NCBI GenBank assembly: GCA_030267965.1
Contig: BRYA01000684.1
Span: forward strand, 1 to 64,000
Direction of reading: 5' to 3'
Length of the DNA stretch: 64,000 bases
From: Triparma columacea
Taxonomy: Eukaryota > Sar > Bolidophyceae > Parmales > Triparmaceae
Below are positions 41,706 through 49,727 of this stretch, in pieces (position 1 is the first letter of the stretch; each line of letters begins with the position of its first letter). The notes under the pieces are model-generated. The model saw only the letters and a list, made by a program, of their open reading frames with translations, ran no database searches and was not told the DNA's origin. The translations under genes and the position numbers were made by a program.

Positions 41706-43229
41706 ATGAGTGAATTAGACTTTGCTTATGGTGATGACTATAGTGATGACGATAGTGATGACGATAGTGATGACGATAGTGGTGACTATGACGACCCAGA
41801 TGATGTGGACTCTCCCGTTCCCAAAACAGCAGTATACTCCGGAACAGGGAGCTTCAAAGACGATCGTGAACTCACAGAAGTAACTTTTGCACAAGGAGTG
41901 ACGTCGATTGGCGAGGGCGCTTTCGAAGGATGCTCCTCCCTCACGGCCATCACCATCCCGGACGGAGTGACGTCGATTGAAAAGGGCGCCTTCTACAGAT
42001 GCTCCTCCCTCACGGCCATCACAATCCCGGACGGAGTGACGTCGATTGAAAAGGGCACCTTCTACAGATGCTCCTCCCTAACGGCCATTACCATCCCTGA
42101 CGGAGTGACGTCGATTGAAAAGGGCGCCTTCCACGGATGCTCCTCCCTCACGGCCATCACCATCCCGGACGGAGTGACGTCGATTGCAGAGGATGCCTTC
42201 TACAGATGCTCCTCCCTAACGGCCATTACCATCCCTGACGGAGTGACGTCGATTGGCGATGGCGCCTTCTACAAATGCTCCTCCCTCTCGGCCATCACAA
42301 TCCCGGACGGAGTGACGATGATTGACGTTCACGCCTTCTACAAATGCTCCTCCCTCGCAGCCATCACAATCCCGGACGGAGTGACATCGATTGGCGAGCA
42401 CGCCTTCAGAGATTGCTCCTCCCTCGCAGCTATCACAATCCCGGACTCAGTAACGACGATTGGCGAGCACGCCTTCTTGGGATGCTCCTCCCTCACAGCC
42501 ATCACCATCCCAGACGGAGTGACCACGATTGGCAAATATGCCTTCGCAGAATGCTCCTCCCTCACGGCCATCACCATCCCGGACTCAGTGACGTCGATTA
42601 GCGAACACGCCTTCGCAGAATGTTCCTCACTCACAGCCATCACAATCCCGGACGGAGTGACAACGATTGACAACAACGCCTTCGCAGAATGTTCCTCCCT
42701 CACAGCCATCACCATCCCAATTGGAGTGACGTCAATTTGCGAGGGCGCCTTCTGGGGATGCTCCTCCCTCACGGCCATCACCATCCCGGACGGAGTGACA
42801 ACAATTGACGAGGGCGCCTTCAGTAGATGCTCCTCCCTCACGGCCATCACCATCCCAGACGGAGTGACAACGATTGGAGATGAAGCCTTCTTTGAATGCT
42901 CCGCCCTAACGAAACTCATTCTATCTCCTGCTGTTTCCATCGGTGAAGACTGCTTCTTCAACTGCACTACCCTAATCGCTGCCGCTGCTGATAAAAACAT
43001 GCCGACTGTCTCTGACCTCCTCCATTACAGGTGGCACCGCAATGTCGCCGTGATCGAACGCGTCAACGCTCTGCTGTGCCTCAAGGGAACCTGGGATCAC
43101 GTGGAGAGTCACCCCAGTGAAACGGATAGTCTGAAAAGGAAACGAACGGACGATGCTCCGCTAAGGGTAACCGAGGCACGTGAGAAGATCCCGAAAGTTT
43201 TGTGGAGAGTAATTCTGGAGTTTCTCTAA
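41706..43229 (+). CDS. BspA-type leucine-rich repeat protein
   Basis: An intronless frame of 507 aa. Residues 10-40 are acidic (repeated DDDS). Residues about 59-427 consist of sixteen 23-residue LRR_5/BspA-type repeats with consensus ITIPDGVTSIGEHAFxxCSS plus LTA. Units 2-15 are very close to each other, the last is degenerate. The C-terminus is a short basic tail (LKRKRTDD) ending KVLWRVILEFL. Repeats of this type occur in bacterial surface proteins and are expanded in some protists, including Trichomonas and several stramenopiles, where they are thought to act in binding. There is no signal peptide here, so the protein is probably intracellular. No enzyme domain. Confidence 0.93.
   Translation: MSELDFAYGDDYSDDDSDDDSDDDSGDYDDPDDVDSPVPKTAVYSGTGSFKDDRELTEVTFAQGVTSIGEGAFEGCSSLTAITIPDGVTSIEKGAFYRCSSLTAITIPDGVTSIEKGTFYRCSSLTAITIPDGVTSIEKGAFHGCSSLTAITIPDGVTSIAEDAFYRCSSLTAITIPDGVTSIGDGAFYKCSSLSAITIPDGVTMIDVHAFYKCSSLAAITIPDGVTSIGEHAFRDCSSLAAITIPDSVTTIGEHAFLGCSSLTAITIPDGVTTIGKYAFAECSSLTAITIPDSVTSISEHAFAECSSLTAITIPDGVTTIDNNAFAECSSLTAITIPIGVTSICEGAFWGCSSLTAITIPDGVTTIDEGAFSRCSSLTAITIPDGVTTIGDEAFFECSALTKLILSPAVSIGEDCFFNCTTLIAAAADKNMPTVSDLLHYRWHRNVAVIERVNALLCLKGTWDHVESHPSETDSLKRKRTDDAPLRVTEAREKIPKVLWRVILEFL
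41880..42985 (+). repeat. 69-bp tandem coding repeat (sixteen copies)
   Basis: The repeat region of the LRR gene is also a DNA repeat: units of 69 bp with near-identical cores such as GCTCCTCCCTCACGGCCATC. High nucleotide identity between neighbouring units suggests recent unit duplication or gene conversion, and likely copy-number variation between strains. Confidence 0.9.
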
Positions 43230-43684
43230 CGTGCCGTGTTGTTGCATAAATAAAAATGGATTCATTCCGACTTCACCATTTCTTTCTCCATTTTTGTTCC
43301 TGCCTTAGACCTCCAGTCAGCCTGGAAAGAGGTTGAACTAAAGAATCTCCCAAAACCCAAAACCCAAAAAAGCAAAAACAACTTTGTCACTCTTGAGTCC
43401 TACACCCAAACTTCATCCGACTTCTTCTACATCTCAGACAACAAGCAGAGCAGAGCCTTTCTTTGGGGTCGGCGGCAGTCACTTTTGGTTGAACTCCAAA
43501 ATAGGCATCTACACGACACTTCTGCCAAAGTGGAGTAGCTTCAAGGCTTTGTTGATCACTTTTACGTCGTAATAGCATCTACACGACACTTCTGCCTAAG
43601 TGGAGTAGCTTCAAGGCTTTGTTGATCACTAGCACATCGTAATTTGCCGCTATAAACTTACACTTAGGATAGGTTCGCTCAAAA
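43230..43684 (+). promoter_or_regulatory. Upstream region of MFS gene with duplicated 5' module
   Basis: A 55-bp element occurs twice in tandem (43506-43560 and 43576-43630, 70 bp apart). The second copy continues through AGCACATCGTAATTTGCCGC and a TATAAA at 43651-43656 to the ATG at 43685. The same element and downstream part recur before the ankyrin/MYND gene (45138-45246). TATAAA lies 34 bases before the ATG in both places, so the leader must be very short. Homology also extends upstream of the first copy (CACTTTTGGTTG, about 43477). Confidence 0.85.
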
Positions 43685-44935
43685 ATGGAATCACATTCAG
43701 AGGAGACTGCGCTCTCCTCCAAGAATAAGCCCGATCCCGCTTTGGCTCGCCCGCCAGTGGTATCATTCATCGTTGTGCTCAACTACTCAGTCCTGACGGT
43801 GACATCATTCACCGTGTGCATACCCACTGCGGTGCAGTATGTCACATCCTTTGGCGTGCCCAAGTCCTGGGCTGGATGGATGGTCGGTCTGACCCCAATC
43901 TTCTGCGGCTTCGTCCAGTTGGGGATAGGGCCCCTCCTGAAACGGTTCCCACAAAAGAAGATCATGATCATCTTCTGCTTCGTCAACATTCTCGGGGCGT
44001 GCCTCTACGCGCTCGGCACGCAGACTGGCTGGATTGGCACCATCTTCATCGCCCGCGCAATTCAGGGCGCCGTTGGCGGCCCTGTCTATGCCTCGACGTA
44101 TGTGGCCAAAACGTCTGGCACCAAGGTGCGCTCCCTGTACATGCAATACGTGGGTGTTGGAATTGGTATAGGGTACGGCTGCGGCCCACTCATGGGCGCG
44201 CTCATCGAGGTGGTCTGCCAGGCAGCCGGCTGGAATTCGAAGGTCGTCAACTCGAGCACGACCCCTGGGTGGCTAATGGCCATGCTATTTGCGCTGCAGG
44301 CTGTCCTGCTATGGGCGTTCATGGTGGAACCCAAGGTGGGCGGGCCACCCAAGCCCGGCGTGATGCCGCCGCCGACGCCATGGTCTCGCGTGTGCGCTGC
44401 CTTTGTCGTTGTCTTCTGCACGCCGATCAACGTTGGGATGTGGGATGTGCACACGGCGTACCTGGCGGAGGGCAGGTGGATGTGGAGCCCCGAATATCTC
44501 GGCCTCTACCTCGGGTTGCTCAACCTCGCCGCCGTCCCCTTCGGGCTGCTGCCCCTTGCGCTCTCCATATCCGACCGGACTGGCATGCTCAGGTTTTCGG
44601 CACTCGCCGTCCTATCGATTGCCGCCTTTTGGGACTACCAGCTCACTACGGTGTCGGAGGCAGTCCTCTTCGGCTTCGGGTCCGTCGTGATGCTCATCGC
44701 CGCGCAGTTCATGAAGTCATTCGGCTGGGGTCTTGTCTCGAAGCTCCCACCCCCATCAGCGCGCCCGAATGTCATGGCCTTCAATGCGATGGTCTACATG
44801 TTCGGGCGCGGACTCGGCGCGATCATCAGTGGGTACGTTTATGACGGCTCAAACTTCGCAATTGTCCTCACGTGTCTCAACAGCTTCCTCGTGGTCTACA
44901 TCGCTGCTACGTGGAAGCTGCTCGAAGTGCCTTGA
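43685..44935 (+). CDS. Major facilitator superfamily transporter
   Basis: An intronless frame of 416 aa with about twelve hydrophobic segments, from VVSFIVVLNYSVLTVTSFTV to the C-terminal FAIVLTCLNSFLVVYIAATW. The MFS motif-A region between helices 2 and 3 is GIGPLLKRFPQKKIMII. The end of the first half has ARAIQGAVGGPVYASTYVAK, the typical helix-4/5 pattern. A long loop with GGPPKPGVMPPPTP separates the two halves. Such proteins exchange small molecules with protons or other ions; the substrate is not deducible. G+C is visibly higher than in the flanking genes. Start ATG is preceded by the shared 5' module. Confidence 0.85.
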   Translation: MESHSEETALSSKNKPDPALARPPVVSFIVVLNYSVLTVTSFTVCIPTAVQYVTSFGVPKSWAGWMVGLTPIFCGFVQLGIGPLLKRFPQKKIMIIFCFVNILGACLYALGTQTGWIGTIFIARAIQGAVGGPVYASTYVAKTSGTKVRSLYMQYVGVGIGIGYGCGPLMGALIEVVCQAAGWNSKVVNSSTTPGWLMAMLFALQAVLLWAFMVEPKVGGPPKPGVMPPPTPWSRVCAAFVVVFCTPINVGMWDVHTAYLAEGRWMWSPEYLGLYLGLLNLAAVPFGLLPLALSISDRTGMLRFSALAVLSIAAFWDYQLTTVSEAVLFGFGSVVMLIAAQFMKSFGWGLVSKLPPPSARPNVMAFNAMVYMFGRGLGAIISGYVYDGSNFAIVLTCLNSFLVVYIAATWKLLEVP

Positions 44936-45246
44936 ACGAAACAATACAGTAAAATGTGGCGGCTATATACAAATTTTCAGAATTCGATGTACATCAAATT
45001 GCTTATTTGTTATTACGACTAGCGTGAGAATGAACAATCTCATATTTCTTCAACTAATTTGTCTCCCTTCTCAGAGGCAGTGGCAGAGTGATCACAGATT
45101 TTGGGGTTGGTGGCACTTTTGGTTGGACTCCAAAATACATCTACACGACACTTCTGCCTAAGTGGAGTAGCTTCAAGGCTTTGTTGATCACTAGCACATC
45201 GTAATTTGCCGCTATAAACTTACACTTAAGATAGGTTCGCTCAAAA
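44936..45246 (+). promoter_or_regulatory. Intergenic region ending in second copy of the 5' module
   Basis: The last 109 bases (45138-45246) match 43576-43684 with a single difference (AAGATAGG versus AGGATAGG), including the TATAAA at 45213-45218. Upstream similarity continues back to about 45098 (GGGGTTGGTGGCACTTTTGG). The first part, 44936-45090, is ordinary 3' flank of the MFS gene. Confidence 0.85.
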
Positions 45247-46896
45247 ATGGGAAATGGACAATCAGCGGGGTATTTGTTCTTCATCGCAGCCCTGGTTTAC
45301 GGGGTGTGGGTCGCAATGGTTGTGCTCCCCTGGTGGGCTAACGGCCTCATTGTGTTCGTTGGGTACAAGGGGTTCAGAACCCTCGCCAGCAACATACTAT
45401 ATATATACATAAGGTACTTGGAGATACAATCGTCACACAATTCATCAGAGACCACAAATGTGACATTACCTGGATGGGACGATTTGACAGACGGTCAGCA
45501 GTTGTGCTTGCAATGGGGTGCTGCCAAAGACTGGGATCTCATCAAGGGGTATGCCAAGGAACATGGTCCTGAGGTTTTGTTAGGAGTTTATTCGGATAGG
45601 AATTCGGTATTTTCAGTCCTCACAAGAGCCTCTTTTCACGATAATGTTGAGATTGTCAAGCTTACCTTAGAGGCCGGCTTCGACAACAAGACAGCCATGT
45701 ACATGGCCGCACATAGATCAATACAGAAAAGTGACAATTCAACAATCTTGAGATTGCTCTTAGAACATGGATTTGACCCTAATATGGACCTACGAGTCGA
45801 AGGGGTAGCGAACAGCTTTTCCAACCTGTTGATATTTGCTGCTGAAAAGGGACACATTGATCAGGCCACAGCACTTCTCGATCGTGGAGCAAATGTGAAC
45901 AAGATAATGGTTGATGAAAATATTCTTTCGCCACTCACTTGTGCTTTCAGTGATGGAGCACACGACATATTCAGGCTGTTTCTCGCGCGCGGTGCTGTTC
46001 CAACCACCAACGACGTGGATATTGTGCTGGATTTGTGCCTCGGAGCGTGCAAAGGAGTGCACCCTAACCTTAGTAGAGATGTCGCAATAAAGATGTTCGC
46101 AACATTTCTTCATCTCGGAAAGCCCGATTCCGACGTAGTTCAAGATAAAGTTGATTCTATGCCACCTTTCTGTAGCGATCCTACAATGGCCAACATCACG
46201 AAACATTACCTTCAAGGCCGTCCCTTCTGCTGCGAGGTTTGCGAGGCTCTAACTGCCAAGGAGCGTGACAAGCTCCTAATGTGTCCCTGCCGCACTGTCG
46301 CTTACTGCTCGAGGGAGTGCCAGCTCAAACACTGGAAGAAGCACAAGGTGCTATGCACGGGACCGCTGAACGAAAGGGGGGAGAGTGAGGCAATGGTCAA
46401 GAAAAGATCCAAGACAGGGAAGGGGATGAAAGGGGGAGGAGCGGATGTGGGAGTAGCGGATGTGGGAGTAGCGGAAGGAGCAGTTGCGACGGGGAAGAAT
46501 GGCAAGAATGGCAAGAAGGGGAAGAAGGGTAGGGGTAAGAAAAGATCCAAGACAGGGAAGGGGATGAAGGGGGGAGGAGCGGATGTGGGAGGAGCGGATG
46601 TGGGAGTAGCGGAAGGAGCAGTTGCGACGGGGAAGAATGGAAAGAAGGGCAAGAAGGGGGATGAGGCGGAAGCCCTTCTCGGTGACCTTGTAGATGGAGG
46701 CCTTCTTTCTGAGGACTATTTCATCAACATTTCAAATTTCACTTTCTACGGCATGATGCTCACTTGGTTTTTCGTAGACGTCTACTTTGGACTTTCTTTT
46801 GCATCGAACTTGATGATCGCTTTCTTAAGCTTTTTTTTGTTTAAGGTGAGGGGGGGGCTAAGGGGCAAGAATCGTAGGGGTAAGAGGGAGAAGTGA
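45247..46896 (+). CDS. Ankyrin-repeat and MYND zinc-finger membrane protein
   Basis: An intronless frame of 549 aa. Two hydrophobic segments at the N-terminus (YLFFIAALVYGVWVAMVVL and WWANGLIVFVGYKG) anchor the protein. Ankyrin-type repeats cover about 95-260 (SFHDNVEIVKLTLEAGF; LLIFAAEKGHIDQATALLDR followed by GANV). A MYND finger follows near 330-370 (CEVCEALTA, LLMCPCRTVAYCSRECQ, HWKKHKVLC). Two copies of a 46-residue Lys/Gly/Val block (KKRSKTGKGMKGGGADVGVA) come next, then a final membrane segment MMLTWFFVDVYFGLSFA and another nearby. MYND fingers and ankyrins both bind proteins, so it may be an adaptor held at a membrane. It shares its 5' module with the MFS gene. Confidence 0.87.
   Translation: MGNGQSAGYLFFIAALVYGVWVAMVVLPWWANGLIVFVGYKGFRTLASNILYIYIRYLEIQSSHNSSETTNVTLPGWDDLTDGQQLCLQWGAAKDWDLIKGYAKEHGPEVLLGVYSDRNSVFSVLTRASFHDNVEIVKLTLEAGFDNKTAMYMAAHRSIQKSDNSTILRLLLEHGFDPNMDLRVEGVANSFSNLLIFAAEKGHIDQATALLDRGANVNKIMVDENILSPLTCAFSDGAHDIFRLFLARGAVPTTNDVDIVLDLCLGACKGVHPNLSRDVAIKMFATFLHLGKPDSDVVQDKVDSMPPFCSDPTMANITKHYLQGRPFCCEVCEALTAKERDKLLMCPCRTVAYCSRECQLKHWKKHKVLCTGPLNERGESEAMVKKRSKTGKGMKGGGADVGVADVGVAEGAVATGKNGKNGKKGKKGRGKKRSKTGKGMKGGGADVGGADVGVAEGAVATGKNGKKGKKGDEAEALLGDLVDGGLLSEDYFINISNFTFYGMMLTWFFVDVYFGLSFASNLMIAFLSFFLFKVRGGLRGKNRRGKREK
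46401..46670 (+). repeat. 138-bp in-frame duplication
   Basis: GAAAAGATCCAAGACAGGGA starts at 46401 and again at 46539, a period of 138 bp (46 codons). The two copies differ by a few bases and small in-frame changes (one GKNGKNGKKGKKGRG versus GKNGKKGKKGD). The block encodes a Lys/Gly-rich, Val/Ala-rich spacer between the MYND finger and the C-terminal membrane segments. Confidence 0.9.
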
Positions 46897-47612
46897 TCGA
46901 ACGGGATTGGGGGTGTGGAGATGGACGAGAACGAGATGTAATTTAGTGCTTTTAATGCGTCAAACCTTTTCAATATCAACAACGACAAGATATACAATTG
47001 AACAGGGTGAAGAACTCATCCCACTTTCTTTCTCTTGCGTCTTGCACCGCCAACAATAGGTTTCTTCGGAACTTGGTCCTGGCCCTTCCTCCCCTTGATC
47101 CCTTTGTCCTTCCTCCACTTCCTGTCAATCTGTTTGTGAGGCAAATTCCAGTGAGTTCTCAATAATTAGCGTTACTTATACGATTTGTTTGAATTTAAGA
47201 CATATTCAACGAGTGTTATCATCTTATAAATTGAAAATACGTGTCCTATCTCAATATATGTTGAATATAAGAATCATCACGTTCGTGCCAACAATTCAGG
47301 ACACATAAACCACACACTAATTTGAGACAACGCAACTTTATATTGAATGTATGGGATATATCATCGTCATATACATCTCGTCGTCAAACATTTCACTGAA
47401 TCATTCAATTCATTAAATTACTAACCCAAATGGGCCCAAATTACAACATCACAGATAAAAACAAATAGGCCAGCCCCACACATACCACCGCACATACCAA
47501 GACACATACCAAGACACATACCACTTTCCTTCCTGTTTCCCTCCCTCTTTACCTCCCTTCTTCCCATCTTCCTTCTCTCCCTACCACTTACACTTATACT
47601 CCCCTCGACATA
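46897..47612. other. Intergenic region, A/T-rich, with an orphan exon-like segment
   Basis: Apart from the exon-like segment at 47016-47129 (listed separately), 47140-47460 is A/T-rich and without coding signal. 47460-47600 has repeated ACACATACCA units (CACATACCAAGACACATACC) and C/T-rich sequence before the RPB4 start. Confidence 0.6.
47016..47129 (-). pseudogene. Orphan 3' exon encoding a basic C-terminus
   Basis: On the minus strand, TCACAAACAG is followed by a 38-codon open segment with strongly coding character, IDRKWRKDKGIKGRKGQDQV and PKKPIVGGARRKRKKVG, then TGA. It looks like the last exon of a nucleolar or ribosome-biogenesis protein. No upstream exon is found on this strand before the RPB4 gene begins at 47613 on the other strand. 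It may be a relic of a moved or deleted gene, or the last exon of a gene with an unseen structure. Confidence 0.4.
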
Positions 47613-48107
47613 ATGGACAATGATACCACCGACGCATCAACCCTCGCCTTCGGTAGTCTCTTCCCTCCCCCCACCTCCGCTTCCTCCGAGTCCGATCCCA
47701 TCCTCTCAGTAGCAGAGGTCTACACCATAACCAACCACTTCATAAACTCCTCAAACGACGACGACGCCAACGACGTCCTCAAAAAAGTCCACGCCTACGG
47801 CCGCCGCTTCCACGGTATGGGCATGTCAGGTATCTCCACCGCGGTCCAGTTCGAGCAGCTAAACAACATGCTGCAGGACCTGAGGGACGTGTTGCTAAAG
47901 AAGGCCTTCGTATCAAACACAACGGGGGAGGAACTCAGGCTACACGAGTACGAGGCGAGCAAGCTTATGGACCTAATGAGCACGACGAGCACGAGCGACG
48001 AGGCGAAGTGCTTGATACCTAGCTTGAAGAAATTTACGGATGGACAGGTCGAGGAGTATCTAGAACTCGTCAAGAAGGCCAAGCTCAAGATATCTGATAT
48101 CAGCTAA
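47613..48107 (+). CDS. RPB4: RNA polymerase II subunit Rpb4
   Basis: A single-exon 164-aa protein. The C-terminal half matches Rpb4: LRLHEYEASKLMDLM, then SDEAKCLIPSLKKFTDGQVE, corresponding to the family's conserved (E)EAKxLIPSL block and HRDC-like helices. The N-terminal half has AYGRRFHGMGM and a helix LNNMLQDLRDVLLKKAF, consistent with the heterodimer-forming part. Rpb4 pairs with Rpb7 to form the stalk of RNA polymerase II and acts in transcription start and mRNA decay. Length fits the family (about 140-220 aa). Convergent with the carrier gene (155 bp between stops). Confidence 0.85.
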   Translation: MDNDTTDASTLAFGSLFPPPTSASSESDPILSVAEVYTITNHFINSSNDDDANDVLKKVHAYGRRFHGMGMSGISTAVQFEQLNNMLQDLRDVLLKKAFVSNTTGEELRLHEYEASKLMDLMSTTSTSDEAKCLIPSLKKFTDGQVEEYLELVKKAKLKISDIS

Positions 48108-48262
48108 GTATGTGAGGGGGGGAGAGGGGGGGGTTGGAACTAAAAAGGGAGGACACGCCCATGGGGAAGGGGGAAACAAAAAATATAATAAATCAAAATA
48201 ATGCCCTCAAGCAATCTCAATCCAAACTGTTCCCCCCCTTCCTTTCTTTATAAGTATAACAA

Positions 48263-49637
48263 TTAGAAGTAGCAAACCCCTCCCCCCCCCATCCTCCTCC
48301 CTCCTCCATCACCTCCCCTAATCCCTTTCATCTCTCCTCCCCCCATTCTAGCATCCAGCATCCTCCTCTTCAAAACCTCGTAGACCGGTAGGTAAATCGC
48401 CGTGAACGGCATAAGCCACGCAACCCTCGCAGCCCCACCATTAAACAGGCTCCCCACCCCAGATGCTCCCACCTGCTTAACACCGGCGTCGATGAAGCCA
48501 GTGTATAGACTAGAGTCAGTCATCAACTTAGTCTTAACGACGTCCATGGGGTTCGTGAACCAACCGGTAATACCACCTGTGAAGGCCGCGCAGACTATCT
48601 CGTCGTACTGGGTTATCTTTACCGGTAACGTTGTCTTTGACTTGGGAGAAGACGAGGAGGATGCGGCTGACTTACGGAGCTTCATTTTAAGGTAGAGGGT
48701 CTTGAAGTTATCGTACAGTCCAAGCTCCAGCATGGTGTACGGCACGTCCCTCGCGCATACCCCGGCGTAGCCGGCGAAGAAACCTAGGGGACCCTCCTCC
48801 TTCATGATTTTAGTTATCCCTGATGTGACTGTGGTTATTTGACCCATTTGGAGACGCTGCTTTATCAGCTCGCCGGGGACGAGGACGACGGAGGAGGCTA
48901 TGAAGGCGGCGCCGGCGGCTACGAAGAGACCCCAACGCTCGCGAGACTCGGCCTTCTCAGGGTCGGAGGGGAGGTTGGAGGATATCACCTTCTTAAGGGC
49001 CTCGTATGTGAAGAACTTTATGGAACCTGCGAAGCCATCAGAGAGGACGTAGGTACCGAGGCCGGCGTAGAAACCACCGAAACCCTGGGTGGAGAGGATC
49101 TGCTTGGAAGCACCGAGCATGGAGAGACCAGCGCCTGCATTGGACTGCTGGAGAGTCTTAATACAGTCTACGGGATGCATGCAGATGTCGCCGATCTGAG
49201 GTGGAGGTGTAGGGGTTAGTGAATGGAGTGAGTGGAGTAAATGGAGCGAGTAAGGAGTAAGTGTTGAATAAGGGTTACCCTAACAGTATTGAGAAAGTGT
49301 TGAGGTGGGGGGAATTGTCGAGGGTATGATTGTGGGTGTTATGACATTTTCTAACCCTAACAGTCATTTGTTGTATGAATTTGACGTCCAAATCGAGTTA
49401 GATCGATATATTATAAACGCTACTTACCATTGTTGCAACAGCACCAGCTATAGCCATCTCAAAACCAGTATTTTCCATTTGCATACTCGAGCCGCCCCTG
49501 CTGATGACCTTGGATTCTGAGCCTTGAGAACCACCCTTAACTACAGGGATAGCACTACGAGATGGAATTAAGGCTGATTGAGCTGGTGACCATATTAAAA
49601 ACAAGCTAATTACGCAGATTAGAATAATACACTTCAT
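48263..49637 (-). CDS. Mitochondrial-carrier-family (SLC25) transporter, probably plastid-targeted
   Basis: Two exons, 49428-49637 and 48263-49195, give 380 aa in phase. The ATG at 49637 opens with MKCIILICVISLFLIWSPAQ, a strong signal peptide cleaved near AQS-ALIPS, followed by a Ser/Gly-rich stretch. The rest holds three carrier repeats: HPVDCIKTLQ, VPGELIKQRLQMG and NPMDVVKTKLM are the Px(D/E)xx(K/R) signatures. The second signature resembles that of S-adenosylmethionine carriers, but substrate is not certain. True mitochondrial carriers lack a secretory leader; the leader implies import through the ER into a secondary plastid envelope. Ends MGGGGVCYF. Confidence 0.88.
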
Positions 49638-49727
49638 CCTGCTGAAATGCTCAGGATCTTGGGTGTGTTTCGCAGGTGCAGGCAATCAACCTCAACCTTT
49701 TTGGGGCAAGGATATATGTTTATTTTT

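Noticed and set aside
42338..43000. A 220-codon minus-strand frame with its own repeats.
   Set aside because: It is the mirror of the 69-bp LRR repeat on the plus strand; the repeat structure follows from the antisense sequence.
43685..44935. Plus-strand 342-codon frame at 43816-44844, overlapping the MFS gene in another frame.
   Set aside because: It is Arg/His/Cys-rich with no domain, as expected for an out-of-frame reading of a G+C-rich gene.
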